A stretch of DNA of 64,000 nucleotides from Mycoemilia scoparia (lineage: Eukaryota; Kickxellomycota; Kickxellomycetes; Kickxellales; Kickxellaceae), in NCBI GenBank assembly GCA_027575805.1, contig JANBPU010000008.1:124001-188000 (forward strand), in the 5' to 3' direction. Below are positions 34,151-46,751 of the stretch, piece by piece. A model generated the notes under the pieces. The model searched no databases, had not been told where the DNA came from, and saw only the letters and a list, made by a program, of their open reading frames with translations. Every line of letters begins with the position of its first letter. The stretch's first letter is position 1. A program made the translations under genes and the position numbers.

Positions 34151-34238
34151 GAATTGAATTGAATTGAATTGAATCGAAAACAGAAATCAGAAAAGCTGGA
34201 GAAAGGGTGTGAGTGAGTGAGTGAGCGAGTGAGTGAGC
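34151..34238. repeat. Two tandem arrays: (GAATT)n and (GTGA)n
   Basis: GAATT units at 34151-34174, and GTGA-type units with one variant at about 34209-34238, separated by 35 bp. They are plain microsatellites. The GTGA array belongs to a set of similar tetranucleotide tracts in this interval (also near 32210, 42936, 44749 and 46724). Confidence 0.75.
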
Positions 34239-36242
34239 AAAAGGGCATACCGAACCCAAATATAATCAGCTGCTCAAAAAGATAACAGATTGCTGTGGGA
34301 GTGGAAGGTTGGAAAATAAACCAATATGTATATGGCCGTTATCTTTGTGTATGTGTGAACGTGTGCGTGTAGGTATGGGTGGTAGACAGAACAATAAATA
34401 TGATGGGGCATTGGCAGAGTGTCTGGAAGCAACATGAGAAATACCAAAAAAGGAGATACATACAGACAACATCAGCATGCACTGGTCGACGAAAGGCAGG
34501 GGGATTTGGGCGGAAGTATGGAAGCGCACCTGTCATTTCAGAAAAAAGATGACGGCCAGCTCGCCAGCATCTGTGAGAAGATTACTCTTGAAGCCAGGGA
34601 GCAGCTGGATATGCAAGAAATATTAACCAAGCATTTATGTGTAAATAGCAGCACCAGCAGCATTGGGGCAGCCATAGCGGAGGGGGGAGGTAGTTCCAAA
34701 TGCAAACTTGATAATAAATCGCATCTCCAACTCCCGATCAATGCCAGAAATAAGCATGTGATGAACCACAAAGGCAGCACTGCGTGGATTTGCTTTTAAC
34801 ACCGGCCGGGCTCTGTGCTTTGAGTCCCACGTATACTCCTATGGGTCCTCGTAGTGGAGCGTAGGTTGTTGCATGGCGGGAATGCCAAAAGGAGCATTGT
34901 AGCTAGCGTCTGGGGAAACCAGGCCAGACAGCCATCCAGCCAGTCGATGCCGCCATGATGGACAGGGTGGATCAAGTGATGAAGCACCGGGGCTGTGGCA
35001 CTAGAAATACCATGTGAACATCTTTTCTAAATAATATAAAAAAGACATTTAACTTCCTCGCCCTTTTGATGTGTGTATGCAACCAAGCAACAATTGGCAT
35101 ATATTAACATTTGGTTGAATATTCATACGACACTCAAGGACGAGGCTATTCTTTGCCAATAGAAATTCACTACAGCTATTTTTGGCAAGGGTTTAGGGTT
35201 TTTTGTATAGTGCAAGACCGCCATGTAATGCTGGATACCTTGCCGGCCTGCACGTCCCTCTATTCATTCTATTTTCTACTCCTTCCTCACCCTTCAGCCT
35301 GCTGTTGCGGCCATTGTTATTGCTGCTGCATACCTAAAAGCCTGGAATGTGCTGTTTCAATTATATCCGTGCATAAGGCAATCTGGGAAACTAGATGCCA
35401 ATGTTGCCTGGGCTGTCATCTTTCCGCAAACATGACAAGGCGTTTCCAGTGCCCAGCCGGCTGCCCACAACCATAGCAGGATTCTGACCCTCGCTTTTTT
35501 CTTTTCCATATACTATAGCATCTCGTGAAAACTTTCGATTTCCTAATCCTGGATGCCGCCACAGCCACAGCACACCGCCTACTCCTGAAGCGCTAGTTGC
35601 AAATACATGATGCTGCTGCTGCTGGCCCTTTTATAACAAACTCCCGCACAATATACAGCAGACTCCATATTGGCATGTATATTATACAGATGCTGGATAT
35701 ACTCAATGTTCATAAGGCTTCAGACAAAATACACAAGTCCCCTGGAACTGTATATCGGACTGGCCTACTACTATAATCCGGCCAAAATCCTGTTTGCTAC
35801 ACAGTCTGATGCCCATATAGCATTGCTTGATATATCTATCTGATACTATTCGATCGTACTTGTTTTCAAGAGCTTATAATATAGCCCAACGACCGACTCT
35901 ACTGGAGACCCAATATATACCACCAAATTGTGCCTTCGCTCTTCTGCCTGTTTGATTGCCACTTTACCCACAACTGGTCTTCGGTGTTAGCTGGGATCTT
36001 CCTCATACACGCATATATTAGATGCATAGACAGGCATTCCCTAGGACAATTTGGTGCTTTGTGGGCTCGAAAGATCCCCGTATATGTGAGGCTGGGGATG
36101 CCCTGCAAATAGTCAGAAATCTTCTTGACGCTCGATATGTAGCGGGCAGCTTCTGTGATTGTTAACGAATGCGTGAATGTGCGATTAAATGCATGACTCT
36201 GGATGATGGTGATGACGGTATGCTAGTGGATCAGGTACACTC

Positions 36243-36278
36243 CACAGGTATATATATATATATGTATATATACCTGTG
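36243..36278. repeat. 36-bp palindromic hairpin with TA core
   Basis: CACAGGTATATA and its reverse complement TATATACCTGTG bracket a 12-bp alternating TA/TG core, giving a near-perfect palindrome that could extrude as a cruciform. Seen directly. No flanking gene. Confidence 0.7.
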
Positions 36279-36465
36279 CAGTAATGTGGATGTAGTTGTT
36301 TCTAGCATACTTGCTTTGGAGCTAATTGAGGGCAGATATCGAGACACAAGACCTTTCGCACAAGAGAATTTCCTGTTTAGAATAGCCATGTGTTTGATTA
36401 GACAAACAAGAGAGTGTAATGGGCTTGTGAGCTTACACTGAACAGATCAGATGAGCTTGCGTAGA

Positions 36466-36569
36466 TATGGGTAATGGTTTTTGAAAGGTATCTTTTGGTG
36501 GCCGCCAGTGATTAAAGAGGGGCAATTACAGTTGATTATCAAATGGCCACCCTCAAAAATAACCACATA
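36466..36569 (+). mobile_element. MITE family M, copy M6 (internally shortened)
   Basis: About 104 bp. Left end TATGGGTAATGGTTTTTGAA, right end CACCCTCAAAAATAACCACA. GGCCGCCAGTGATTAAAG is present, but about 15 bp of the usual interior before AAATGG are missing. Confidence 0.75.
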
Positions 36570-37281
36570 TATGGCGTGGCAATGATGGAGGGGCAAAGGC
36601 TGCTGCTGCTGGCATTGTTTACCTTCTTAATAGTGGTCAGAAAGATGGAACATACACACACCTTACAACTTCCTAGCCTATGCGTGGGTTCTTTTTCTCA
36701 ATAGTATGTGCATTTATTGTGATTACGGCAGGATCGAGGCTCTACAATTGGCCAAATATTTATTGATATGTTTGGTTAAAACCATATATGCGAGGACATG
36801 TATCATGAAGCCAGAAAAGAGAACATCCAAGAATCGCTAGCCCAAAACAAGCATGGCACATTGCAAGAAAGATGCAATGGCGGTGGTTGTGATTTCTGCT
36901 GGCTTGCTGCCAAATACAAGTGCATTTTGAGGCTATTGTGACTGTAGTGCCTTTTGGCTGAGAATGCTGCACATATGCTGCAACGAGACAGAGATCCACA
37001 GCATGATCTGCAACATATTTAATACACTTTACATATAGGAAATCGCATTCCGTATAGAATGGCCCAGCTGTTATAAATGCACCAGCATGCAGCCACCTGC
37101 ATCTATGCCGAAAACCCAAGTGAGCGTATGTCTTGGTAGCGGTGAGAATCCCAATGGCTCTGGCTGAAGAGGCTGTCATCTTTTTCCTGAAATTACGTGG
37201 AGCAACCTCATATATTTTGTATGCGTGTATGTCTGGTATCCACCGATATAGAAAATCGATCTGGTTTTTTGTTATTGTAGA

Positions 37282-37305
37282 CTCTCTCTCTCTCTCTCTC
37301 TCTCT
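37282..37305. repeat. (CT)n microsatellite
   Basis: About 12 CT units. On the minus strand it opens a spurious 185-codon frame beginning with Arg-Glu repeats, which I do not regard as a gene. Confidence 0.85.
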
Positions 37306-37987
37306 TTCCTTCCACATATAGTTGAAACAATATCCGATTCCAATCTATATTTGGTAATTTACCGTGCCTTTATAAAAAAAGTGCGTTATTTATGGTTTGA
37401 ATCTATAAACAAAAATGTTTGAGCACAACTAAAGTTACTATATCTAAAGCTACCAACGCCACTTCTTTGAGCCATTACATTGGGACCAGACCATAAAAAT
37501 TGCCACTCTTTTCTCTGTCACTTTAAAATTACTCAACTTTTCTGTATCCATACATACAAGACAAAGCTTATCCAGAAAATTGTCAAATTGAGGCAATTTG
37601 TTGGGTCTGAGTAATTTAATGAACAAATAACATTGGTCTTGCATATATATATATATATATATGTGTACAGCAAAGGCTGTTCTATCTATTTAAGCAAAGA
37701 AACTACTGATATTGATTGCTTCTTTTCACTGATCCATGCAGAAATATACAATAACAAAGTCACATCTCATATCCTTTCTCACTAACTTTAACCATCATAT
37801 GAAGCTTGTGCTTTCTTTTTCCAAACACACCCATGTAAAGGGGAATTATCTCAATATAACAATGTATTGCTCCCTTGGCTTTGCGTTATTTGGCAATATT
37901 GTTTTGCAAGATCCACAAAATACATATATAATACTTCACATAAGTATAGAAGATGTGCTATAATACTATTGGTGGAATGGAAAGAAA

Positions 37988-38128
37988 ATGGCTAAATTTC
38001 ACTATTATGGAGGATCAAGTGTAAAAATAAGCTCTGAGATTTTGGCCCAATTATCATCCATTCCATATGCAGCTAACTACTCTACTCCCGAGGACTCATT
38101 TATGGTTAAAGATTTTTGTGGAATTTGG
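37988..38128 (+). repeat. Dispersed repeat family B, copy B3
   Basis: A diverged copy: AAATTTCACTATTATGGAGG, GAGATTTTGGCCCAATTATC, TCCATATGCAGCTAACTAC and a right end where GCCTTGTG has drifted to TTTTTGTGGAATTTGGCC. A TA microsatellite (38133-38156) directly follows. Confidence 0.6.
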
Positions 38129-41100
38129 CCAAATATATATATATATATATATATATGCGTAAACATGTACGCCCAGAACAAACATCAACAAAGATAAAAT
38201 CTGTAGCGATTAAATAAGGAAATTGGCCATTTTATAAAGAAAAGGAAAAAAAAGTACCGGAATCGATATTTTCGATGGCATTATCGATTTGGGGGGTAAA
38301 TATTGTCAGCGTGAAAGAGAATGTGTGTATGTATCTGTGGGGTCAGAAAAATAGCATTGCATAAATGTGCGTGTGAGTCTGAAATAAATCGGTCTGAACA
38401 ACACAATAATAGCCATGGAATGCAGAAAATGGTTCTCATCACATGGCCGTTGAGATCTGTGAGTAGATGCAGATATTGGTCTTTGTCTGTGCCGAATCTT
38501 TACAAGCAATAATGTTATACAGCATATTATCCATGTATTTGTTCGAGAGGGGCAAAACGTACCCATGCATGGATACATACTACGGTGAGGGATAAAGGGA
38601 TGCAGGTGTATAGAAAGCGAGAGGCTTGACTAACCAACGAATTATGATGAGCAAATCAAGAACCAAGTGCGGATATTTTCCTACAGGATATTGTAACCAG
38701 AAAGCAGAAGAAAGTCCTTCAAGGGGAAATGGACTGTAGCACAAATGTGGTTTTTTCATACCAGCATGCATAAGATGGTCAGACAAATGGCTCATCACAG
38801 AAATGGCTAAGCCATGAGGCGAGGAAAAGAAGGGGTACTGATACAGACAACTGCGACACATACCATCATCCTTCTGGTGTATTTGTTGTGGTATTAGCGA
38901 TACTATTTCCACTATACCAAAGAGCCAGTCCAGGAGAGCGATGATAGGCAAGCAGCCATAAGCGCTATGATTTAGTTGCACAAAATAATCTGGCTGCAAT
39001 TGACCATGGCGGCCCCCTCTTCTGGCCGATTCTCAATTACCCCTCTGTTTGGATATCCCTAGATTTGAACAGGATTGGAATCACCACTACTATAGCTATC
39101 ACCAATAAAAGTGATGATATGGATGCAAGAACAGAAGCGGTCAATAAAACATATTGATGGCTATTAGCCACAACGTGGTAGTCCAATTGCGCAGCTAGTA
39201 CATGACGACAATTGTGGCTACCAGCATTAGTTGGTAATGTCGTGGGCTTGGCCAATATAAAGTCTATTGATCAACCAAGCAACGGAATGGCAAGTTATTA
39301 TGCACACACTCCACGCCTATTGAAAGCCAAAAATAAGAACACTTTCTACAGGATAATAGAGTGGGTCATTTGTAACTTATCCTGACCTCTCATTCTCCCT
39401 CATTCTCTGGTAAACGAAAGAAAGAAAAAAAAGAAATCTACAATAACAACAATATTGATTTGGTTAATGGTGGTTGGATCTCAAAAACATTAGTGTATTA
39501 TTACATTTATTAATGGCACAATGAAAAAATACATCAATGGTTACTTTGGGACTGGGAAATATACTTATAAAATCCCAAAGGCCTAGTGAACACGTACCAC
39601 AAAATCTGAGATCTGGTCAACAGAAGCGAGTATTAGGATCAGCAACAAGACAGGCTGTTTTGATACATAGGCAGAGAGGATGAAAAAAAGAGTATTGCTG
39701 TCACACATGCTCTTCTATAGAGTGCTGGTAAGTTCGGAGTTCAGAGATTCCCGAATAGGGCCATGCCCCAGTCAAGATCAACGAACATCAAATAATAGCA
39801 AAGCTATTTTTTGTGGGTTGTCAATCATGGGCGGGGCTTCCCAAACCCCGAAGCAAAAAACAATAAAAACAAACTAATAAATATGGATCAGCAGTTCTCA
39901 CAGATATAAAATTGACTACAACCGGTTATGTGGGGGATTTATTGTGATGAGGTGTGCGAACTTGATGGCGTACTAATTTTGGAAACCTGTAGATTGGTGG
40001 TTAGAATAGAACTGAGAGATTTGGGACAAGATAATGCAAGGATTCTAATGGTGTGCCAGGACCAAAATGAGGAGAAAGGATGGCATGCATCCACAGACAC
40101 AATATAGCTTGAGCAACGCCTTTCTCAATGGGACGGAAAATCTCGGAGATCAGCACAACAAAGTCAATTAAAAGGCAATTCTTGGCAACAATCTTCCTTA
40201 TATTGCCAAACAAGAAAAGTGGCCCAAGATTTATAGGATCCCATTGTGAATGTGATAGCCATCTTAGTCAGACATGACTACCGATCTTGCAAAAAATACA
40301 AATCGACTGTATACGTGTGCGTATCTGTGGTCCCTGCTCTTGATTTGTTTGGCCCATATATTTATTTGTTTTATTGCGTCTCGGCCTTTATAACAAAATG
40401 ATCTGCTCGCCATGACCCCGACGGCCCTGATTGTGGCAACTGGCGACAGTTCAAGTCGGGATGATCGTACTTCTGCTTAAACACCATCGAATCAAAAGTA
40501 TCCGTATCTTCATTATGAATAATGGCCATCAACCAAGAAATGGGTTTTTGCATGCGCGTGAGTCCCAGTGGATATAATAATATGCGCAAGCCAAAGGGCA
40601 AATAAACCAAAGGTCTGGCCAATTAAAAATTATCTATCACAACAGCCGCCTTTCTGTTTGTTTGTCTGTGCTCTGACGAGACAGGAATCTAATATTCCAA
40701 GAATCCAATTCTTTGGCGGTATTGGTGCAATATGGCACAATGTCTAAAATAGAGCCCAATAGCAAATAGATCATCTGTGGGAAATACAAGCGACTGATCC
40801 AACACACACACACACGGCCCTACCTGCCTGTCTATCCTATAGCTTCTCCCTCTGCGCCTTATTTTTTATCCCCAAGAAGTTATTGCTCCAGAAAAACAAA
40901 TAGACTTGGCAAGGGAAAAATAAAAGATGTCTAAAATATTTTTACAGATATTTACGATTTGTTGAAAAAGAGAGGGGTAATATCAGGAAAAAATTGGCAA
41001 TGAAAGTCCAGAAATCCGACAATACTTGAAATGTGAAAATGGGCCGAGGTTGGATATGTTGGCGCTGGCAGCTACCATTAGCAGAGTCCACGATCATAGG

Positions 41101-42034
41101 GCCCTGCCGCTAATGCCACTGCGATTTGTGACACAAGGAAATTTGTCGTGACGGGTTTGAAAGTAGTCAAATTGAACAAACAAGCTAGGCTCTATATCAA
41201 TTCAGCAAATGGAAAGATGTTTGTGAGACTCCAGGACTCTGTAATAACTATAGGGGGTTTGAATGGTGGCTGCCACGACCAATGTAATTATCATTTCCAA
41301 CAGCACCCTTTGAATGCGGGTATATGTACAATATACTTGAATGAATCCCATCTTTGACGATGCTGGGACTTATAGAATGTCCCACACATCATCCCATAAA
41401 GCTCTCTATTGGATCCTCATCTCTTGCAGCGGACAAAGAGATCCTTTCTGCTAAAACCACTGCTTGGTCTGGAATGCAATTTGCTCTTCAATAGTATGAA
41501 TACCAATGACTAGGTTCCGGGCAATACCCTTTGCTTTTTTCCCTTGTACAGACACACACACACATATATATATATATAAACATATTGGCATAGACATACA
41601 TTTATATGAACGTGACATTGTTCGACTATGATGTATTAATGTTCACACTCCACACACACAAAGAAAGAGAAAAAGAGAGAAGCAAATGCGGGATGTTTAA
41701 ATAAAAATCGACAGATTCAACCAGCCAATAAAATATATCCAAATTCTTCAAGCAAATAAATAGCCATAACCAAATGGCCGCCAATAAACGAAACACCGAG
41801 AAATGTATATCCATTGTCGTATAAAACCTGCGAAAACAACCTGACTTACTCTTCAATAATGACAGCTATTCAGGATAGCAACGATAATACTGGAGCCAAT
41901 TTAGAAGACATAAAATAGTCCTGGCATCCAAGTAAAAAGTCGCCACATTGGGTTTGGACGCTCTGCATGTATATTGGTTCGTGCGTGTCTGTGTTTCTGG
42001 ATGCGATGCTGCTGCTGCTGCTGGCACTAATACA

Positions 42035-42134
42035 TATGGATCATTATTTTTGAAGGGCCAATTTTTCACCAATAGACCAGTTTTGCTATGCATATTGGCC
42101 AGCCTATATTACTATTGATAAACACACCGTCATA
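42035..42134 (-). mobile_element. MITE family M, copy M7 (subfamily b, right end missing)
   Basis: Left end TATGGATCATTATTTTTGAA plus GGGCC. The interior AGACCAGTTTTGCTATGCAT and CCTATATTACTATTGATAAA matches the reverse complement of M14 but not the main family. Similarity stops near 42134 without a right terminal repeat; family B copy B4 begins a few bases later. Confidence 0.7.
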
Positions 42135-42140
42135 AGCAAT

Positions 42141-42275
42141 ATGGGGAGATTTCGCTAGTGATCGAATCTATGGTAGGCAGAAGTAGCGGGCCTTCACATT
42201 TTGGCCCAATCACCAGCTATTCTATATATGCAATTCCTAGGGACCCACCCATTTTGCCCAAAGCCTTGTGAAATA
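42141..42275 (+). repeat. Dispersed repeat family B, copy B4
   Basis: GGGAGATTTCGCTAGTGATC, TGGTAGGCAGAAG, TTTTGGCCCAATCACCAGC, CTATTCTATATATGCAA, GGGACCCACCCATTTTGCCC and AAAGCCTTGTGAAAT. It is a well-preserved copy abutting the broken right side of MITE M7. Confidence 0.75.
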
Positions 42276-42446
42276 TAAACATATTAATTTGGCCCTTCGG
42301 AAATAGTCTTCCATATGCAGAGCCAATAAATGAAATTGGTAACTGAAAGCAAACATCCTTGGCCAAATAGGCACATACGACCATTACAGCCACTTTTCTA
42401 GTATCTGACAAGAACCTGGTGCTCCCCGCACACTAGCTTTGCACCA

Positions 42447-42565
42447 TATAGGTAGTTATTTTTGAAGGGTTACCATTTACTAACAAAGAGTGATCGCACA
42501 TTTGGTAAAGATTGCCCTTTTAACTGTTGGACGCCAAAAGGCACCCTTCAAAAATTATGATCCAT
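42447..42565 (-). mobile_element. MITE family M, copy M8
   Basis: 119 bp. TATAGGTAGTTATTTTTGAA plus GGGTTACC at the left; GGCACCCTTCAAAAATTATG plus ATCCATA at the right. The interior ATTTACTAACAAAGAGTGAT and CATTTGGTAAAGATTGCCC matches the reverse of M5 and M10. Confidence 0.82.
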
Positions 42566-42935
42566 ATGTCTTTTAAGCGTAGCGGAGATGCTGTTATTGG
42601 CAACTTGTCTGGGTTTAGCTTGATGTGGGAACTGGCAGCCGTATGATCAGCTGATGGGCATACAACATTGGAAATGTATGATGGCCACCACACAGACAAC
42701 CAAGAAAGCAAGCAGGAAATATCTGTACACAGGTGTGTATGTGGGTTGGACCTATCTGGATATGGAACAATGGAAAGCTGCAGTAGCCGTGGTGGCCATG
42801 ATGATGGCAGGGATATCAGGAAAGCGAAGCGTGTGTTTGGCAAGCGAGGAGGATACATTGCCCATTGAACTATTTGCATGCTGTCAACATATCAGCTGGC
42901 TGACTAACTAGTTGACTAGTCTCGGATGCAAAGCG

Positions 42936-42962
42936 ACTCTCACTCACTCACTCACTCACTCA
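42936..42962. repeat. (ACTC)n tetranucleotide array
   Basis: About six units of CACT/ACTC, the complement of the GAGT arrays found elsewhere in this interval. Confidence 0.85.
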
Positions 42963-43288
42963 TCTTTGCAAGTGTGCGTGTATGTACACATATCAGAGGT
43001 ACGACATGCATGTATACACAACAATATGATCTGCAAATATATGCCAGTTTAATTTTTAGACTACTTCCTTGCCTCTCCTTCTTGAATGTGGCTTTCGATG
43101 AGTATCTCTGACAATGCTTGGTTTTTAGCTGGCTATTCGATTCTTTCTCTCGCTCCCTCCCCAAAGCACATTGGCAAACGTTGAAGCCAATGCAAAAATG
43201 TATACTCCGTTGCCTAACCCAACATTTCTGGCTATTAACTATCTTCGTTTTCATTTACCTCTAAATATGAGTTGGCGTGTATCTGTCA

Positions 43289-43445
43289 GGTTCTCCACCG
43301 AAAAGGAACATACAAATATCCTTAATACATTCCCTGCAAATCAGCCCATAAGCTATGCATTTTAGCTGGAGTCTCGGCGATGATTGGCTGGTATCCAAGG
43401 GAGCATCCTAGTACCGCCCTTTTAGATGAGACTACTGCTCTGCCA
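43289..43445 (+). repeat. Dispersed repeat family C, copy C2
   Basis: TTCTCCACCGAAAAGGAACA, ACATTCCCTGCAAATCAGCC, CATTTTAGCTGGAGTC, GATTGGCTGGTATCCAAGGG, GCATCCTAGTACC, TTTTAGATGAGACTACT and CTGCCA. It aligns along its full length with C1 and more distantly with C3. Confidence 0.68.
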
Positions 43446-43916
43446 TCTTGGATGCATTTCCTGGGGGTTAGCAAAGAAATCTTTTTCCCTATTTATACAG
43501 ACAAGTATGTCGGTCTCCAGTATACCAAATACATATTCCCTTTTTTGATACTGCCGATCTATTGTAGTACATAAAATCTATATTAAATTGGTATTTGTGT
43601 GTGCGTGTGTGTGTGTGTGTTGGCTTAGAACTAGCCATGTAGCGAAACAATGTTAATCGGCTTGCTGGGTGACTGACTCGCACATATGCTCATGAAATAG
43701 TTGATAAAGAAGTCTTGACAATACATCTGACCTCACAAACCCCACATGTGATGCTGGCAATGCCATATATACTTGGAGATTGGAGATACCAGGTCAACAA
43801 TGGAAACAAGGCTACAATGCTCCAAGAGATATCTGGCTCCTCTTTGTTGCTACATTTCTGGCTTAAAGCCTAGTTGTTGTTGCTGTTGTTATTGTTATTA
43901 TCTCTTTTATAGAAAA

Positions 43917-43930
43917 CCCCCCCCCCCCCC
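43917..43930. repeat. Homopolymer run of 14 C
   Basis: A poly-C (poly-G on the minus strand) tract in AT-rich DNA. It is also a site where base calling is unreliable. Confidence 0.85.
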
Positions 43931-44642
43931 GTTAATACTGAAGTTAGTGCTAGTGATTGCTTTAACGAAGCCACTTTTTAAGAAATTGAATCTATGAGTA
44001 TCTTGCAAATTATTAACATCAACACACTGTTGAATAGCTATTTATACAAGATGCCCATTTAGAGGTTTTCTTGATTTCACAGCTAAGACATGTGTATATT
44101 ATCTTGGATCTCTGTATCTGTGTTGTTCTCTTTTTCTAAAAATGCATATATAAAGTCACACAAAAAAGACAGAATTGTTTAATTACACACTAATGCCTAT
44201 AAAAGCCGCATAGAGTTTACCATATTCTAATATAGAGACGAAGTGGATAGTATGTACATATGTTTTTTCAATGCAGTCCAAACCATTTACTCTGCTACAA
44301 CTCTTCTATTCACCTAGCTCACACTAAATGAGTATTTGGAGCAACAATATTGCTAATTGCTAATGACAACCACGTGCCAAACAACTAAAAAGATGTTATA
44401 TTATCAGTCAGAGAAAGTAATGGCTGACGAATACTGTTTTATTTCTGAATTTTTGCTTCTTTAACGAAAAAGCAAACGCCCAAAGAAATCGAATTTTCTA
44501 ATTGGGCAAAGATGTTAGAAACAGATGCATACTTTGGGTCTGATAATTTTCTCCAGGAACATAACAAATAGAATTACAAATATAGTAGTCGTAATTAAAA
44601 TGACAATAGCAACAACTATCATAATTATACTAACAATGACAC

Positions 44643-44645
<3 letters not shown>

Positions 44646-44673
<28 letters not shown>

Positions 44674-44766
44674 GTAGTAGTAATAGCGAGAAAGATGGCG
44701 ATATTGATGTTGATGTTGATGATGGTGGAGGAGTGGTATTTGCTTACTGAGTGAGTGAGTGAGTGA
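44646..44766. repeat. AAT microsatellite and nearby GAGT array
   Basis: AAT units at about 44646-44671 and GAGT units at about 44749-44766, with TGATGT-type units between them at 44703-44725. No coding potential. Confidence 0.8.
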
Positions 44767-44865
44767 AAGTGCCAAAATTGTAATTCAATATGAATTGTTT
44801 TGTTTGAACTTTTACCTTGTGACCACGTTGTTTATCCAAATAGAGAAGCTTTGTTAGATAGAAAA

Positions 44866-44975
44866 ATGTTGATTATAATGTTTGAAGGATATCTTTTGAC
44901 GGGCAGAGATTATAGATAGGAGTGATTACAGTTTATTAACAAATAATCACACTTCAAAAATAATTAATTGTTATA
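44866..44975 (+). mobile_element. MITE family M, copy M9 (highly diverged)
   Basis: Left part GATTATAATGTTTGAAGG and ATCTTTTGACGGGCAGAG; interior GATTATAGATAGGAGTGATT; right part AATCACACTTCAAAAATAAT. Clearly the same layout as M10, but with many changes, so it is probably an old copy. Confidence 0.6.
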
Positions 44976-45256
44976 TAGAAATACATAATGTAAACAAATA
45001 TATTTCACCCAATCTATGTTGTCTGTTGCTAAACATTTAATTTGGTGGGGGAGGGGTTTTGAAAAATTCTTTTAATGGAAATTGCGAGATTAGTATTTTT
45101 AGAAATACTAAGACTTAATAAAAGAAAGACACCACATGCCCACAGGTGTTTGTATATGTGTCAGTGTGTGTTTGGAATTATCGATAAGGATTGTTTACTA
45201 TACCAGAAGATGTCTCTATCTTCTACTATCACCATCATTATTGCTATTGTAGAAGA

Positions 45257-45378
45257 TATGGAACATAATTTTGAAGGGTACCTTTTGGTGGCCAATGATT
45301 AAAGGGGCAGCCACAGCTAAATGTGAGATCACCATTTGTTAGTAGATGGTCACCACCCTTCAAAAATAACTACCCATA
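45257..45378 (+). mobile_element. MITE family M, copy M10
   Basis: 122 bp. TATGGAACATAATTTTGAAG at the left and CACCACCCTTCAAAAATAAC plus TACCCATA at the right. The interior GGCCAATGATTAAAGGGGCA and GATCACCATTTGTTAG is typical of the main subfamily. Confidence 0.82.
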
Positions 45379-46014
45379 TGGCTTATAATAATTCCAAATC
45401 CAAAACTGAGTAATAAAATACTTTAATAAAAAATGCATTTGCAATATATGACATTAGATACACTATACACCTTGCACTGACATCTCTAACTGTCAAATAC
45501 TGTGTTCATTTTATCAACTTGTGCATTTAGATCCTGATTTGAAGGACCAAAAAGGGCCAGGATTAAACTATGAGGGAATTCTAAATTCAATTGTAGTTTA
45601 ATCATGTTTACTTTTTTAGTATTATATGTCTGTCTATCGGTGTATGATTATGTATTATCTTGACTGATATTACTCGAATCTCTGAAAAAGAATGGCGCCG
45701 ACACTAATACCATTGCAAATAAAAGCGAATACATATATTCATATGCATGGTTTCTTGCTACCAAGTGGATTGGATTGTGCCAGTGATGAACACACAGCTA
45801 TTACAACAGTGCTAGTACTATCAGTCTCTTAGCGCTACTACTGCAAATACTAAAATCTGAATTAGCCTTAAAACCAAACAATGAAGCTTATTTGGTTGGG
45901 AATTCTGTAGCCACAAAAGTAATAGTTTATATAAGGATCCTTTTTAGCTGGGTAGACGAACTCGGGGTTTATTTCTGCAAGTTGCCTGAAGGGTAAAATA
46001 GTCTCTGTTTGTGA

Positions 46015-46040
46015 TAAACAAACAAACAAACAAACAAAAA
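46015..46040. repeat. (CAAA)n microsatellite
   Basis: Five to six tandem CAAA units followed by an A run. Confidence 0.85.
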
Positions 46041-46723
46041 TATATACATACAAATCAATGGCTATTGTTTTAATTAGCATCGTGTGCCTCCGCTATTATG
46101 AGTATAAATTACGGTAAAAATGGCATAATGTCAATGCTTTTAGGTTATAGTGATAGCCTAAACAAGGAAATTATTCTGGTTCTAAACTAATGCAAGAATA
46201 AACTACCTCAATCGGAATAAATAACATGAACGCACATAGAGAATGGTCGAACAGCTTACCAAAGTCTCTCTGCAAGTCACTGATACCAAGAGCAAGATTA
46301 AGTATGTGTTTATATATACGTATATGCATGTCCAGAGAGAAGACTGGTAATAGTGGTTGAGAGAGGTACATGTCAAAGCACTGGTGAAATTCTGGTTAGA
46401 AGACCAATAAACAATGACGATGAAAAGCAGGGTAATCTTAAATGGCTTAGCCATCGTAAAATAAACATTGCTGTCATCACAGAATTGATATTAAATGGCC
46501 AGAATCCATAAAGAAGCTGGGCGTGAGTGAGGACGCTTGGGTATGGCATTGGAAATAACAACAACAATAATCCTCGGTTCCTGAAGAGACTAAATGGTGG
46601 TTGATTATGATTCATGACAAAGCATGGTGGTAAAAGCCTTGCTATGATCCGTGTGAACAAAATAAGGACCATCGGGTTATATGGTGCATATAGGGATATG
46701 ACTGTGAGAGAGAGAGATGGAAA

Positions 46724-46751
46724 GTGAGTGAGTGAGTGAGTGAGTGAGTGA
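46724..46751. repeat. (GTGA)n tetranucleotide array
   Basis: About seven tandem GTGA units preceded by GAGA units (46706-46716). It is the longest GTGA array in the window. Confidence 0.85.

Noticed and set aside
36760..37317. 185-codon minus-strand frame starting with Arg-Glu repeats
   Set aside because: The start is translated CT microsatellite, the rest has random composition, and there is no motif, TATA or splice context.
38580..38999. 139-codon minus-strand frame
   Set aside because: Random-looking composition, no recognisable domain and no promoter or splice support.
39037..39255. Frame with a single good membrane helix (ASISSLLLVIAIVVV)
   Set aside because: It starts at a TTG with a stop close upstream and no ATG. 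No acceptor or partner exon was found.
39550..39590. Inverted repeat CTTTGGGA ... TCCCAAAG
   Set aside because: Only 8-bp arms in AT-rich DNA with no associated gene end or repeat family.
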